Counted from the stretch's first letter, positions 1-10,757 are shown. The stretch: DNA of 64,000 bases from Aeromonas bestiarum (GCF_000819745.1 NZ_CDDA01000007.1:28204-92203); one strand, 5' to 3'. Program-made: numbers and translations. Notes: generated by a model not told the origin, from the letters alone.

Positions 1-527
1 AGCTCATAGCGCTGGGCCGTGACAGCCCCCAGATCGTGAAACTCGGCCGCCAGTTGCTCCACCTTGGCGTGGGTGCGGTTGGCAATCACCAGTTCGGCCG
101 GATGCTCGGCCAGCAAGGGCGCCAGGGCACCACGGGCAGCCCCTCCGGCGCCCAGCAGCAGGATCCGACCGCCCGTCAGGGTCACGCCGTGGGCCTTGAG
201 ATCCGCCACCAGACCGGCACCATCGGTATTGTCCCCCAGCAGTACGCCGTCGTCGGTCAGCTTGATGGTATTGACCGCCCCAGCCCGCTTGGCCCTCGGG
301 CTCAACCTGTCGACCAGCGCGAAGGCCTGCTCCTTGAAAGGGACCGTGACATTGCACCCCTTGCCCCCTTGTGCGAAGAAGGCGCGCAGGGTCGTGGCAA
401 ACTCATCGATGGCGGGTTCGGCCAGACCATATTCCAGCTCTTGCTGGGTCTGCCTGGCAAACAGGGTGTGGATAAAGGGGGATTTGCTGTGGCGCACCGG
501 GTGGCCAAAAACCAGATAACGATCCAT
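1..527 (-). CDS. aroE: Shikimate dehydrogenase, 3' end outside window
   Basis: Catalyses NADPH-dependent reduction of 3-dehydroshikimate to shikimate in aromatic amino acid synthesis. The visible 175 codons carry the N-terminal substrate-binding half, with [12 protein letters not shown] (shikimate-binding Ser/Lys region), NVTVPFKE with the catalytic Lys, and NTDGAG. They continue into the NADP-binding glycine loop [10 protein letters not shown]. The C-terminal third lies beyond position 1. The start at 527 is chosen because the family begins MDxYxVFGxP; a weak GGA lies about 11 nt upstream. A terminator after hemF (604-625) suggests that aroE also has its own promoter. The gene follows tsaC and hemF, as in Vibrio. 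Confidence 0.95.
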   Translation of the reverse strand, partial: MDRYLVFGHPVRHSKSPFIHTLFARQTQQELEYGLAEPAIDEFATTLRAFFAQGGKGCNVTVPFKEQAFALVDRLSPRAKRAGAVNTIKLTDDGVLLGDNTDGAGLVADLKAHGVTLTGGRILLLGAGGAARGALAPLLAEHPAELVIANRTHAKVEQLAAEFHDLGAVTAQRYE

Positions 528-603
528 CAAGGAGTTCCATCAGAGGGCAATATTCCGATTTAACGGGTTTTCTCGCGCGGGAACAAGCCGAATATCGGCC
601 AGT

Positions 604-625
604 AAAAAGGGGCCATGATGGCCCC
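604..625 (-). terminator. Intrinsic terminator after hemF
   Basis: GGGGCC/GGCCCC hairpin (609-625) followed on the minus strand by a run of five U (608-604). It lies 6 nt past the hemF stop and upstream of aroE. Confidence 0.75.
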
Positions 626-630
626 TCTGG

Positions 631-1650
<1,020 letters not shown>

Positions 1651-2211
1651 TCAGGAGGGGCGAATGATGGCGCCGGTTCTGGCGTCCTTGATCTCGGAAG
1701 GATTGGCCTGGCCCCCGACCTCGCCGGGCAGGACATAGGCCAGCTGGCTTGCCAGCACCTCACCGATCTCGGCTAGCCGACGGGCAGGCTCCTCGCCGGT
1801 CAGGTTGGCACTGGTGGAGACCAGTGGCTTGCCGAAGGCGCGGCACAGGGCCTGCACCTGAGGATGGGCCGTCACTCGCACAGCCAGGGTGTCGAACTGA
1901 CCGGTCAGCCAGGTCGGCGTCGCGGCTCGAGCGGGCATGATCCAGGTGAAGGGGCCGGGCCAGCTGGCCTCGACCCGGGCCAGCTGCTCGGCGCTGAGCT
2001 GGCTCACATCGATATATTCCTGCAGTTGCGCCAGATCGGCGGCGATCAGGATCAAGCCTTTCTCCACCGGACGCTGCTTGATGGCCAGCAGACGCTGCAC
2101 CGCCAATTCTGAGTCGGGATCACAACCCAGACCAAACACGGCCTCGGTGGCATAGGCGATCACCCCTTCACTGTGGAGGGCGGCAACCGCTTGTTCAAAT
2201 TCGTTGGGCAT
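1651..2211 (-). CDS. tsaC: Threonylcarbamoyl-AMP synthase (Sua5/YrdC/YciO family)
   Basis: Makes L-threonylcarbamoyladenylate from Thr, bicarbonate and ATP for t6A37 modification of ANN-decoding tRNAs. The protein has 186 residues (E. coli TsaC 190) and is a short single-domain form without a Sua5 C-terminal domain. Visible signatures are [15 protein letters not shown] [25 protein letters not shown] and [12 protein letters not shown]. The start MPNEFEQ at 2211 is set by alignment to the E. coli N-terminus. It has no Shine-Dalgarno and sits 2 nt after the U-tract of an intrinsic terminator, so expression may need read-through or an internal promoter. The longer start at 2247 would place coding sequence in the hairpin. 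Confidence 0.93.
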   Translation of the reverse strand: MPNEFEQAVAALHSEGVIAYATEAVFGLGCDPDSELAVQRLLAIKQRPVEKGLILIAADLAQLQEYIDVSQLSAEQLARVEASWPGPFTWIMPARAATPTWLTGQFDTLAVRVTAHPQVQALCRAFGKPLVSTSANLTGEEPARRLAEIGEVLASQLAYVLPGEVGGQANPSEIKDARTGAIIRPS

Positions 2212-2213
2212 AG

Positions 2214-2239
2214 AAAAAATGCGGCAGCCAGGCTGCCGC
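2214..2239 (-). terminator. Intrinsic terminator between purE and tsaC
   Basis: GCGGCAG/CTGCCGC hairpin (2221-2239) followed on the minus strand by A and six U (2219-2214). It is about 100 nt past the purE stop and directly abuts the tsaC start codon. Confidence 0.8.
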
Positions 2240-2345
2240 CTCATCACTTATTTGGATTGAACCTGTTAGAGCGACAACCGCCGTTACACATCCGTGCGTC
2301 CTGTTATAAAGCGCGAACATGTCCGGCTGGTTGCCGCTTTATCAC

Positions 2346-2852
2346 TTACTTGAGCAGTTGAGCCTGCAGGGCGGCATCCTTGGCCATCACCTCTTCGGCA
2401 TTCTTCTGACGTTCGGCACGTACCTTGGCCGCCAGCTCATCATTTCCGACCGCCAGCATCTGAGCCGCCAGATAGCCCGCGTTCTTGGCGCCGGCCTTGC
2501 CGATCGCCACGGTTGCTACTGGCACACCGCCCGGCATCTGCACGGTAGAGAGCAGCGCATCCAGTCCCTTGAGCGGGCCGCCATCGATGGGCACCCCGAT
2601 CACGGGACGGGTGGTGATGCCGGCAACGGCACCGGCCAGGTGAGCCGCCAAACCGGCAGCACAGATAAAGACCTTGCAGCCACGGGCCTCGGCATCGGTC
2701 ACATACTGATGAGTCGCAGCCGGGGTGCGGTGCGCAGAGGTAACCTTGACCTCCACTGTGATATCAAACGACTTGAGGACTTCAAGGGTAGATTGCATCA
2801 CGGGAAAATCAGAATCAGAGCCCATCAATACGGCAACAAAGGGTTTATTCAT
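2346..2852 (-). CDS. purE: N5-carboxyaminoimidazole ribonucleotide mutase
   Basis: Converts N5-CAIR to CAIR in de novo purine synthesis. The 168 residues cover a full class I PurE. Signatures are [12 protein letters not shown] near the N-terminus (phosphate-binding Ser/Asp), VTSAHRTP (catalytic His) and AGGAAHL-like [15 protein letters not shown], then [28 protein letters not shown]. The usual partner purK (N5-CAIR synthetase) does not follow. About 100 nt of non-coding sequence and a terminator separate purE from tsaC, so PurK must be encoded elsewhere. The start has a weak GGAA upstream. Confidence 0.95.
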   Translation of the reverse strand: MNKPFVAVLMGSDSDFPVMQSTLEVLKSFDITVEVKVTSAHRTPAATHQYVTDAEARGCKVFICAAGLAAHLAGAVAGITTRPVIGVPIDGGPLKGLDALLSTVQMPGGVPVATVAIGKAGAKNAGYLAAQMLAVGNDELAAKVRAERQKNAEEVMAKDAALQAQLLK

Positions 2853-2926
2853 GGTGGGAATTTCCTTACTCCAAGTGGGGGGTTGAAGTTCGCCGAAAAC
2901 GTTTCAATTTGGTTACGGCGGCGGGA

Positions 2927-3484
2927 TTATACCTGCTCACTTTGATGGCCGCATTTCTTTTGCGGGCAGATCCACCTCAGATTTCCCCTCACTTTCTTCT
3001 CTACCATGATGCCCCAGCCACATTCGGGACAAGGCATGGGGATCGGCTTGTCGTTAACCACATATTTACAATGGGGATACCCATCGCAGGAGTAAAACTG
3101 CTTGCCATAGCGGGAGGTGCGACTCACCAGATGACCCTTGCCACACTCGGGACAGAGGATCTGGGTATCGTCGCTTTCCTGCAGGGATTCGATGTGCTGG
3201 CAGGCCGGATACTGGGTACAACCCACAAACAGACCGTAACGCCCCTTCTTGATTGCCAGCGGCTGGCCGCAATCCGGGCAAGCCGAACCTTCGAGCACTT
3301 TCTCGATGTCGCGGCCGGATGGCGTCAGGGAACGGATATAGTCACAGGAGGGATAGGCGGAGCAGCCCAGAAAGGGGCCATGCTTGCCCTGTCGGATCAC
3401 CAGCTCGGCACCACACTGCGGACACGGCTCTCGCTCGAACGCCTGTTCGTGGGCAGAAAAGAGATGATGATCGATTTTTGACAT
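2927..3484 (-). CDS. Topoisomerase I-type zinc-ribbon protein (YrdD-like)
   Basis: 185 residues holding four repeated topoisomerase I C-terminal zinc ribbons. They start at CPQCGAELVIRQGKHGPFLGCSAYPSC, CPDCGQPLAIKKGRYGLFVGC, CPECGKGHLVSRTSRYGKQFYSC and CPECGWGIMVEKK, each with two Cys pairs. No topoisomerase catalytic domain is present. The family is expected to bind single-stranded DNA, but its cellular role is unsettled. The position between smg and purE matches the conserved dprA-smg-yrdD block of Vibrio and enteric genomes. All four Cys clusters look intact. Confidence 0.9.
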   Translation of the reverse strand: MSKIDHHLFSAHEQAFEREPCPQCGAELVIRQGKHGPFLGCSAYPSCDYIRSLTPSGRDIEKVLEGSACPDCGQPLAIKKGRYGLFVGCTQYPACQHIESLQESDDTQILCPECGKGHLVSRTSRYGKQFYSCDGYPHCKYVVNDKPIPMPCPECGWGIMVEKKVRGNLRWICPQKKCGHQSEQV

Positions 3485-3539
3485 GGGCTGCGCCTTGAAA
3501 TCCAGATGGCCTGAATTCTACCAGCGCGGCACCGGACTG

Positions 3540-4013
3540 TCAGTGAATGACGCCGTCTGACTCATCAAACACCAGCTCTTCCATCTGCTGGTAGGCATTT
3601 TCACTGCCCGGTACGTTGAACAGCACCATCATGACGACCCACTTCAAATCGTCCAGCTCGATATCCGGCTTGTCCAGCTCGAGCAGACGCTCGATGCAGA
3701 TCTCGCGGGTTTCGGCATTCAGTACCTGAGCCTGTTCCAGGAACAGCAGGAAGCCACGGCATTCGGTGCTGAGGCGAGCCAGCTCTTGCGGGGCATAGAT
3801 ACGCATCGAGCCTTGCGCGCTGGCGGTGACGTACACCTCCCGCTCGCTATCGTGCAGGTTGGCCAGTCGCTCCAGCCAGTCGAGCGCCTTCTCGATCTCG
3901 TCTTTATCGAAACCGGCCCGACTCAGCTCGTCGGTGAGTTCATCCTGCTCGACCATTACATCTGCATCGCTGTGGATGTAGGTCTCGAAAAGGTACATCA
4001 ATACATCAAACAT
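3540..4013 (-). CDS. smg: Smg family protein (DUF494)
   Basis: A 157-residue acidic protein, the same length as E. coli Smg. It starts MFDVLMYLFETYI and contains an acidic helical core ending EELVFDESDGVIH. The molecular function is unknown; the family is tied to dprA by gene order. The start at 4013 has GGG about 7 nt upstream and lies inside the last codons of dprA (dprA ends at 4006), giving an 8-nt overlap and probable translational coupling. An upstream in-frame extension to 4043 is rejected because it would run back into dprA without support. Confidence 0.92.
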   Translation of the reverse strand: MFDVLMYLFETYIHSDADVMVEQDELTDELSRAGFDKDEIEKALDWLERLANLHDSEREVYVTASAQGSMRIYAPQELARLSTECRGFLLFLEQAQVLNAETREICIERLLELDKPDIELDDLKWVVMMVLFNVPGSENAYQQMEELVFDESDGVIH

Positions 4014-5121
4014 GATTCGCCCTCCTCGCTCTGACGTATCCACCGGCTACCGCCATCACTGCACCGGAAAGCTCCAGCTCTACCAACCTGCCCAATGCCA
4101 CTTCGACAGGAAGCTGGGCCCGTTCGGCGACGGTATCCACGCTCGTGGTCTCATAATCTACGTTATCCAACAAATCGGCATAAGGCAATTCGCTATTATG
4201 CCGTTGCTCAGGCAATCCATCCGGTTTCCGTGCCAGGCTGACCAATCCGGGAAGCTCTTCCACTATATCGGCCGCGCTCAATACAAGTTTGGCCCCCTGC
4301 TGGATTAATTTGTTGCAGCCCAGCGCCTGCACATTCTGCGGCGCACCGGGAACGGCAAATACCTCACGCCCCTGCTCCAGCGCGTAGCGGGCCGTGATGA
4401 GTGAGCCACTCTGTTCGGCCGCCTCCACCACCAGGGTTCCGAGCGCCAGTCCGCTGATGATGCGATTGCGACGAGGGAAATGTTCGGCGAGCGGCCCCTT
4501 GTCCGGCGCCAGCTCGGAGATGAGCACACCCGCGTTCTCCAGGATCTGGCCAGCCAGCCCCTGATGACGCTTGGGGTAGAGGCAGTCGAGGCCGGAGCCC
4601 AGCACGGCGAGCGTGATACCACCAGTCGCCAGGGTCTGCTGATGACAGACACCATCGATACCGAGCGCGAGTCCCGAGGTGATCGCCAGACCATACGCCA
4701 CCAGTTCCGTACACAGGCGCGCGGCATTGTCCTTGCCGGCATAGGTGGGGTGGCGCGTACCGACCATCGCCAGCTGTGGAACAGACAAGGCGGCAAGATT
4801 GCCACGACAGTAGAGCAGCAAGGGGGCGGCGGGGATCTCTTTCAACAGGTCAGGATAGGCGGGATCATCGGGGCAGAGCAGGTGATTGCCAGGCTCGGTG
4901 GCCCAGCTCAGCCCCTGCTCAACCGAAGGTAGTGGCCATCTTAGCTGCCGGATCTGGGCCGAGTGCAGACCAAGCGCCCGCAAACGACCATCATCACTCT
5001 CAAACAGGGCGGCGATATCGCCACCGAAGTGGGCAAGCAGACGGGCGGCGGTGACGGGGCCGATACCGGTGACGGCATCCAGCGTCAGCCACAGCGAGAC
5101 CCGCCCGAGTGGAGGTGGCAC
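4006..5121 (-). CDS. dprA: DNA-processing protein DprA
   Basis: Loads RecA on incoming single-stranded DNA during natural transformation. The 371 residues show an N-terminal helix-hairpin region (LTLDAVTGIGPVTAARLL) and a Rossmann-like core with VGTRHPTYAG and ITSGLALGIDGVCHQ. PRRNRIISGLALGTLVVEA is the DNA-binding signature, followed by SGSLITARYALEQGREVFAVPG. The C-terminal 60 residues look like a winged helix. It starts one nucleotide past the upstream LysM gene stop and overlaps smg, so the three form a tight operon. Confidence 0.95.
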   Translation of the reverse strand: MPPPLGRVSLWLTLDAVTGIGPVTAARLLAHFGGDIAALFESDDGRLRALGLHSAQIRQLRWPLPSVEQGLSWATEPGNHLLCPDDPAYPDLLKEIPAAPLLLYCRGNLAALSVPQLAMVGTRHPTYAGKDNAARLCTELVAYGLAITSGLALGIDGVCHQQTLATGGITLAVLGSGLDCLYPKRHQGLAGQILENAGVLISELAPDKGPLAEHFPRRNRIISGLALGTLVVEAAEQSGSLITARYALEQGREVFAVPGAPQNVQALGCNKLIQQGAKLVLSAADIVEELPGLVSLARKPDGLPEQRHNSELPYADLLDNVDYETTSVDTVAERAQLPVEVALGRLVELELSGAVMAVAGGYVRARRANHV

Positions 5122-5122
5122 G

Positions 5123-6211
5123 TTAGAAGTTACTGACCTGATAGCCGGAGCTGACCATGTCCTGGCTCTGCATGATGAGGCCGTAGCTCAGCTTGTCGTA
5201 CACCTTGAACAACATGACCCTGGCCACAGCCTCCGAGGGCAAGGGGGGCTTGCCGGCCGAGTAGAAGGCCTTGTTGTAGACGGAAGAGTACTCCTTGTAC
5301 GATACCTTGCCGTTCTTGCTCACCAGCTTGGCACCGGGGCGCCGGATCTCCAGCACATCGCCGGGGGCAAGCTGATCCCGCAGCCCCCTGTTGATGAGCA
5401 CGACATCAAACTTGCCACCGCCACGGGCCTTGCTCGGCAGATCGACTATGTAGCCCGGTGAGATCACGGGCGCCGCCTTCGGGGTGAACACGGCGGAGAG
5501 CGTTTCCTGCGGCGGGAAAGGCATCACCTTGTCCCCCTGATACACCTCTCGCTGATTGTGACTGAGGGTGACCCGGGTGCGATCATCCGGCAGCCGTTCC
5601 TCGGCTCTGGCCGTGCCGACAAAGACCGCCTCCTGCCCCAGCAGCTCGCCGGTTTGCTTGTCCTTGTAAACCATGCCCGGATGATAGATGCCGTAGTCCT
5701 GACCAGGCGTCAGCGAGCCCTGCACATAGAGGGTGTCGCCCTCCAGCATACCGATGTGGGCCTCGTTGTTGCCGAGCACATAGGGCAGCTTTTTCGCTTG
5801 CTGGTTGTCAGCCAGAATGTGGTCGGTTTGCAGGAAGGGGCCTATCTCGCTGAGCGGCAGCGTCGGGACCGGATTGGCCTTGTTCTCGTAGCGGCTCTTG
5901 GGCGAGAGATGGACGACCGGCTTGCCCCCCTGTGTCGCCTTGCCGAGCCGAGGCTCGCCGTTGACCCAGCTCAGATGCAGCACGTCACCGGGGTAGATCC
6001 AGTGCGGATTGGCAATCTGGGGATTGATGTTCCACAGGCGGGGCCAGAGCCAGGGCTCTGCCAGATACTGGCCCGAAATATCCCAGAGGGTGTCGCCTTT
6101 TTGCACGACATAACGCTCGGGATAACCCGCTTTCAATTTCAACTGATCGGCCAAGGCACCCTGGCTCAGAGTGGCCAGCAGGCAGGCGAGGATGGTTTGC
6201 TTCAGATACAT
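5123..6211 (-). CDS. Periplasmic LysM peptidoglycan-binding protein
   Basis: 362 residues with a signal peptide (MYLKQTILACLLATLSQGALA) and a single LysM domain at about residues 34-80 (YVVQKGDTLWDISGQYL, IYPGDVLHL). A long C-terminal region of about 270 residues lacks a recognised enzyme motif. LysM would anchor it to peptidoglycan. The conserved position just upstream of dprA suggests a cell-envelope protein, but its partner is unknown. The start at 6211 has GGGAG 5 nt upstream; the longer start at 6238 is less likely because it would disrupt the signal peptide n-region. Divergent from def across 108 nt that must carry both promoters. Confidence 0.9.
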   Translation of the reverse strand: MYLKQTILACLLATLSQGALADQLKLKAGYPERYVVQKGDTLWDISGQYLAEPWLWPRLWNINPQIANPHWIYPGDVLHLSWVNGEPRLGKATQGGKPVVHLSPKSRYENKANPVPTLPLSEIGPFLQTDHILADNQQAKKLPYVLGNNEAHIGMLEGDTLYVQGSLTPGQDYGIYHPGMVYKDKQTGELLGQEAVFVGTARAEERLPDDRTRVTLSHNQREVYQGDKVMPFPPQETLSAVFTPKAAPVISPGYIVDLPSKARGGGKFDVVLINRGLRDQLAPGDVLEIRRPGAKLVSKNGKVSYKEYSSVYNKAFYSAGKPPLPSEAVARVMLFKVYDKLSYGLIMQSQDMVSSGYQVSNF

Positions 6212-6319
6212 AACACTCCCTGTTACTTCTGCACGCAAAGTGTTGCTGTTTTTTGTCGGCGTAAATGACTAGAATTACGCCAATATTGACTGCATTTATA
6301 CGAAACTAAAGAAAAAACT

Positions 6320-6832
6320 ATGGCCATTCTAGATGTATTGCGTTTTCCCGATGAACGTCTGCGCACTGTCGCAGCCCCTGTCGAGACCTTTACACCCGAG
6401 TTACAACACATTGTAGATGATATGTTCGAAACCATGTACGCGGAGGAAGGCATAGGCCTTGCCGCCACTCAGGTCGACATTCATCAGCGCATCATAGTGA
6501 TCGATGTCTCTGAAAACCGTGAAGATCCTCTGGTATTGATCAACCCCGAGATCCTCGAGCAATCCGGCAGCACCGGCATCGAAGAGGGTTGCCTCTCAGT
6601 GCCCGAGCACCGCGCTCTGGTGCCACGCGCCGAGTGGGTCAAGGTGCGCGCGCTGGATCGCAACGGCAAGCCATTCGAGCTGGAAACAGACGATCTGCTC
6701 GCCATCTGCATACAGCATGAGATGGATCATCTGGTCGGCAAGCTGTTTGTGGACTACTTGTCCCCACTCAAGCGCCAGCGCATTCGCCAGAAGCTGGAAA
6801 AGATGGCCCGTGAAGATCGCAAAATCCTCTGA
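6320..6832 (+). CDS. def: Peptide deformylase
   Basis: Removes the formyl group from the initiator Met of nascent proteins. The 170-residue type I enzyme has all three metal and active-site motifs: GIGLAATQ (44-51), EGCLSVP (89-95, Cys ligand) and QHEMDHL (132-138, two His ligands and catalytic Glu). It is followed after 12 nt by fmt, the enzyme that adds the formyl group, in the conserved def-fmt-rsmB-trkA order. Confidence 0.97.
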   Translation: MAILDVLRFPDERLRTVAAPVETFTPELQHIVDDMFETMYAEEGIGLAATQVDIHQRIIVIDVSENREDPLVLINPEILEQSGSTGIEEGCLSVPEHRALVPRAEWVKVRALDRNGKPFELETDDLLAICIQHEMDHLVGKLFVDYLSPLKRQRIRQKLEKMAREDRKIL

Positions 6833-6844
6833 GGATCTGCCCCA

Positions 6845-7789
6845 TTGAACAAGCTGAAACTGATTTTTGCCGGTACTCCCGACTTCGCCGCCCGTCACCT
6901 GGCGGCGTTGTTGTCTTCCGACCACGAGGTCGTCGCCGTTTACACCCAGCCAGACAAACCGGCCGGTCGTGGCCAGAAGCTCACTGCCAGCCCGGTCAAG
7001 GACCTGGCCCTCGCCCACGATCTGCCAGTCTACCAGCCCGCCTCCCTGCGCAAAGAAGAGGCGCAGGCCGAACTGGCTGCCCTTGGCGCCGATCTCATGG
7101 TGGTAGTGGCCTACGGCCTGATCCTACCCAAGGCGGTGCTCGATACCCCGCGCCTCGGCTGCATCAACGTGCACGGCTCCCTGCTGCCCCGCTGGCGCGG
7201 TGCCGCACCTATCCAACGCTCCATCTGGGCGGGCGATAGCGAAACCGGCGTCACTATCATGCAGATGGATGTGGGGCTGGATACCGGCGCCATGATCCGC
7301 AAGGTGAGCTGCCCTATCGCCGCCGATGAGACCTCCGCCAGCCTGTATGACAAGCTGGCCGAGCTGGGCCCGCAGGCACTGGTCGAGACCCTCGATGCCA
7401 TGGCTGCCGGTGAAACCGCTGCCGAGGCGCAAGATGATGCGCTGGCCAACTACGCCGAGAAGCTCTCCAAGGAAGAGGCCCGCATCGACTGGGCCATGGA
7501 GGCCGTCGCCATCGAACGCTGCATCCGCTCGTTCAACCCCTGGCCCATCAGCTGGTTTGAAGTGGCTGACCAGACCATCAAGGTATGGCAAGCCACCGTC
7601 ATCGACAGCGACCATGGCCAGAACGCCGGCACCCTGCTCAAGGCCGACAAGCAGGGGATCGACATCGCCACCGGCAAGGGCGTGCTGCGCCTGCTCACTC
7701 TGCAACCGCCCGGCAAGAAAGCCATGTCCGTCTCGGATCTGCTCAACTCTCGCCGCGACTGGTTTGAACCCGGCACGCAATTGAATTGA
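6845..7789 (+). CDS. fmt: Methionyl-tRNA formyltransferase
   Basis: Transfers formyl from 10-formyl-THF to Met-tRNAfMet. The 314 residues carry [17 protein letters not shown] (catalytic Asn/His region) and [10 protein letters not shown] with the catalytic Asp. The N-terminal formyltransferase fold is followed by the tRNA-contacting C-terminal barrel. It begins with TTG at 6845, preceded by GAGGAT 7 nt upstream; no in-frame ATG is near, so a rare start is required. Confidence 0.96.
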   Translation: MNKLKLIFAGTPDFAARHLAALLSSDHEVVAVYTQPDKPAGRGQKLTASPVKDLALAHDLPVYQPASLRKEEAQAELAALGADLMVVVAYGLILPKAVLDTPRLGCINVHGSLLPRWRGAAPIQRSIWAGDSETGVTIMQMDVGLDTGAMIRKVSCPIAADETSASLYDKLAELGPQALVETLDAMAAGETAAEAQDDALANYAEKLSKEEARIDWAMEAVAIERCIRSFNPWPISWFEVADQTIKVWQATVIDSDHGQNAGTLLKADKQGIDIATGKGVLRLLTLQPPGKKAMSVSDLLNSRRDWFEPGTQLN

Positions 7790-7834
7790 ACCAAGCGGGG
7801 CCCAGGCCCCGACTTGCGCATCTAAGGTAACATT

Positions 7835-9127
7835 ATGAAAACACGTGCACAGGCCGCTCTCGTTATTCAACAGGTGCTGGATCAGGGCCAATCCCTCTCC
7901 GCTGTTCTGCCTGCTGCCCAGGAGAAGGTTGCGCCCCGCGATCGCGCCCTCCTGCAAGAACTCTGCTACGGCACCCTGCGCTGGCTGCCCCGCCTCGATG
8001 CGGCGGTCAACGAGATGATGGACAAGCCGCTCAAGAACAAGAGCCGCATCTTCCACTATCTGATCCTGGTCGGTCTCTATCAGCTCATCTACACCCGCAT
8101 TCCGGCCCACGCCGCCGTGGCCGAGACAGTGAACGCCGTCAAACTGCTCAAGGGCACCTCATTGCGCGGCCTCATCAATGGTGTGCTGCGCAACTTCCAG
8201 CGCAGCGCCGAAGTCATCTTGCTGCGCATCGACCGCGTTCCCAGCATTCGCCTCGGCCACCCGGAGTGGCTCACCAAGCGCCTGCGCCAGGCCTATCCCG
8301 AAGATTGGGAGTTCATCATGGAGGCCAACAACCAGCGCCCGCCCATGTGGATCCGCAACAACAGCCAGCGCCAGAGCCGCGAGCAGATGCTGGCCCGCAT
8401 GGCCGAAGCGGGCATCAATGCGGTGGCCGGTGAGGAAGGGGAAGATTGCATCCTGCTGGAACGCCCTTGCGACGTGACCAAGCTGCCCGGCTTCGAGGCT
8501 GGCGACTGCTCGGTACAAGACGGTGCCGCCCAGCAGGCCGCACGCCTGCTCGATCCCCAGCCGGGTGACTGGGTGCTGGATGCCTGCGCCGCCCCCGGTG
8601 GCAAGACGGCTCACCTGCTTGAGCGTCAGCCCAAGCTGGCCGGGGTGGTCGCCGTCGATGCAGACGAACACCGCCTCAAGCGAGTGCAGGAGAACCTGGA
8701 TCGCATCGGCCTCAAGGCCGAGGTGATCCACGGTGATGCCAGCACCCCGGAACTCTGGTGGCCAAAGGGTCAGTTCGATCGCATCCTACTGGATGCCCCC
8801 TGCTCCGCCACCGGCGTCATCCGCCGCCACCCTGACATCAAGTGGCTGCGCCGGGATCAGGACATCCGTGAGCTGGCCGAGCTGCAGCGCCGTATTCTGA
8901 TCGCTCTCTGGTCGAAACTGAAAAGCGGCGGTACTCTGCTCTACGCCACCTGCTCAGTGCTGCCGGAAGAGAACCGCGAACAGATCCGCGCCTTCCTGGC
9001 TGCCACCCCGGATGCCACTCTGGTGCCCCTGCACGAACAGGACACGCCGGCGTGCCCGGGCCGCCAGTTCCTGCCGGGCGAAGCCGAGATGGATGGCTTC
9101 TACTATGCCAAGCTGATCAAGCGGTAA
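7835..9127 (+). CDS. rsmB: 16S rRNA (cytosine-967 C5)-methyltransferase
   Basis: SAM-dependent methylation of C967 in 16S rRNA. The 430 residues have an N-terminal NusB-like RNA-binding domain (about 1-140) and a Rossmann methyltransferase domain. Visible motifs are LDACAAPGGKTAHLLE (motif I), LLDAPCSATGVIRRHPDIKW (motif IV with Cys) and YATCSVLPEEN (motif VI with the catalytic Cys). AAGG sits 7 nt before the ATG. It is the third gene of the def-fmt-rsmB run. Confidence 0.96.
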   Translation: MKTRAQAALVIQQVLDQGQSLSAVLPAAQEKVAPRDRALLQELCYGTLRWLPRLDAAVNEMMDKPLKNKSRIFHYLILVGLYQLIYTRIPAHAAVAETVNAVKLLKGTSLRGLINGVLRNFQRSAEVILLRIDRVPSIRLGHPEWLTKRLRQAYPEDWEFIMEANNQRPPMWIRNNSQRQSREQMLARMAEAGINAVAGEEGEDCILLERPCDVTKLPGFEAGDCSVQDGAAQQAARLLDPQPGDWVLDACAAPGGKTAHLLERQPKLAGVVAVDADEHRLKRVQENLDRIGLKAEVIHGDASTPELWWPKGQFDRILLDAPCSATGVIRRHPDIKWLRRDQDIRELAELQRRILIALWSKLKSGGTLLYATCSVLPEENREQIRAFLAATPDATLVPLHEQDTPACPGRQFLPGEAEMDGFYYAKLIKR

Positions 9128-9204
9128 GCAGGGCAATGGCCATGAAGATGACGGGTGCCGCTTGACGGCACCCATTACTGCGCAACATCGAGCAAGCTTT
9201 CCCT

Positions 9205-9288
9205 ATGAGAATCATCATGTTGACGACTGACCCCGACCAGATTGCCATCCGTTGCAACGCATCCTCGTTCCCTGAGGGGTCCCTATGA
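9205..9288 (+). CDS. Possible 27-codon upstream ORF coupled to trkA
   Basis: Starts [12 protein letters not shown] and ends in TGA that overlaps the trkA ATG (ATGA at 9285-9288). Its first bases (CCCTATGAGAATCATCAT) closely match the trkA start (CCCTATGAAGATCATCAT) 80 bp downstream, so it looks like a decayed duplicate of the trkA 5' end. It has no strong Shine-Dalgarno, and expression is uncertain. Confidence 0.3.
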   Translation: MRIIMLTTDPDQIAIRCNASSFPEGSL

Positions 9289-10661
9289 AGATCATCATTC
9301 TGGGCGCTGGCCAGGTCGGTGGCACCCTGGCCGAAAACCTGGCCGGCGAGAACAACGACATCACCATAGTCGATACCGACAGCGACCGGCTGCGGGAGCT
9401 GCAGGACAAGTTCGACCTGCGTGTGGTGAACGGCCACGGCGCCCACCCCAAGGTGCTGCGCGAAGCGGGCGCCCAGGATGCGGACATGCTGGTGGCGGTC
9501 ACCAACAGTGACGAGACCAACATGATCGCCTGCCAGGTGGCCTACTCCCTGTTCAATACCCCGAACAAGGTGGCGCGCATTCGCTCCCCTGCCTATCTGG
9601 TGGAGCGGGATCGCCTGTTCCTGCCGGAATCCGTACCTGTGGATCACCTGATCGCCCCCGAGCAGCTGGTGACCGACTATGTGCGTCGCCTTATCGAGTA
9701 TCCGGGCGCCCTGCAGGTGGTGGACTTTGCCGGTGGCAAGGTGGGTCTGGTGGCGGTCAAGGCCTACTACGGTGGCCCCCTGGTGGGCAATGCGCTCTCC
9801 ACCCTGCGGGATCACATGCCCAACATAGAGACCCGGGTCGCCGCCATCTTCCGTCAGGGGCGCTCCATCCGCCCGCAAGGCACCACCATCATAGAGGCGG
9901 ATGACGAGGTGTTCTTCGTCGCCGCCGCCGGTCATATCCGGGCCGTGATGTCGGAGCTGCAGCGGCTCGAGAGCCCCTATCGTCGCATCATGATCGTCGG
10001 CGGCGGCAACATAGGCGCCGGCCTCGCCCGCCAGCTGGAGAAGCGCTACAGCGTCAAGCTTATCGAGCGCAACCAGAAGCGGGCGGAGCAGCTCTCCGAG
10101 GTGCTGGAGAACACCATCGTCTTCTGCGGCGACGCGGCGGATCAGGAACTGTTGGCCGAGGAGCACATAGACCAGATCGACGTCTTCATCGCGGTGACCA
10201 ACGAGGACGAGGCCAACATAATGTCGGCCCTGCTCGCCAAGAAGATGGGCGCCAAGAAAACAATGGTGCTGATCCAGCGCAGCGCCTACGTGGATCTGGT
10301 GCAGGGCGGCTCCATCGACATCGCCATCTCGCCCCAGCAGGCCACCATCTCGGCCCTGCTGACCCACGTGCGCCGGGCCGACATCGCCAACGTCTACAGC
10401 CTGCGCCGTGGTGCGGCCGAGGCCATCGAGGCCATAGCCCACGGTGACGAGAACACCTCCAAGGTGGTCGGCAAGACGGTCGGCGAGCTCAAGCTGCCGC
10501 CCGGCACCACAATCGGTGCCATAGTGCGCGGTGATGAGGTGCTGATTGCCCACGATCGCACCCGGATCCAGCAGGATGACCACGTGGTGATGTTCCTGGT
10601 GGACAAGAAGTACATCCCGGAAGTGGAACGGTTGTTCCAGCCAAGTCCCTTCTTCCTGTAA
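9285..10661 (+). CDS. trkA: Trk potassium uptake regulatory subunit TrkA
   Basis: Peripheral, NAD(H)-binding regulator of the Trk K+ importer. The 458 residues form two tandem RCK units. Each has an N-terminal Rossmann fold: [16 protein letters not shown] with acidic IVDTD at the start, and [16 protein letters not shown] near residue 235. Each is followed by a TrkA_C domain. GAGGGG sits 5 nt before the ATG. Its partner trkH follows, but a hairpin with a U-run lies between (10691-10731), so the two genes may be unequally expressed. Confidence 0.97.
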   Translation: MKIIILGAGQVGGTLAENLAGENNDITIVDTDSDRLRELQDKFDLRVVNGHGAHPKVLREAGAQDADMLVAVTNSDETNMIACQVAYSLFNTPNKVARIRSPAYLVERDRLFLPESVPVDHLIAPEQLVTDYVRRLIEYPGALQVVDFAGGKVGLVAVKAYYGGPLVGNALSTLRDHMPNIETRVAAIFRQGRSIRPQGTTIIEADDEVFFVAAAGHIRAVMSELQRLESPYRRIMIVGGGNIGAGLARQLEKRYSVKLIERNQKRAEQLSEVLENTIVFCGDAADQELLAEEHIDQIDVFIAVTNEDEANIMSALLAKKMGAKKTMVLIQRSAYVDLVQGGSIDIAISPQQATISALLTHVRRADIANVYSLRRGAAEAIEAIAHGDENTSKVVGKTVGELKLPPGTTIGAIVRGDEVLIAHDRTRIQQDDHVVMFLVDKKYIPEVERLFQPSPFFL

Positions 10662-10690
10662 TCTGCCCATGCATCCAGGCAGCGCAAACC

Positions 10691-10731
10691 AGACCCGGTA
10701 CAACCTCCCAAGGGGATTGTCCGGGTCTTTT
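10691..10731 (+). terminator. Hairpin/terminator between trkA and trkH
   Basis: AGACCCGG (10691-10698) pairs with CCGGGTCT (10721-10728), followed by TTTG. The loop is long (22 nt) and the U-tract short, so this is likely an attenuator or partial terminator. Confidence 0.55.
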
Positions 10732-10757
10732 GTCAATCAACGACCAGGTTATCTTGC

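Noticed and set aside
9153..9173. GGGTGCCG/CGGCACCC hairpin after rsmB as a terminator
   Set aside because: Good stem but no U-tract, so not annotated as a terminator; it may only be an mRNA hairpin.
9117..10736. 539-codon open frame antisense to trkA
   Set aside because: It is the complement of a fully recognised gene; composition (His, Gly, Gln rich) is typical of antisense shadows in GC-rich DNA and no family fits.
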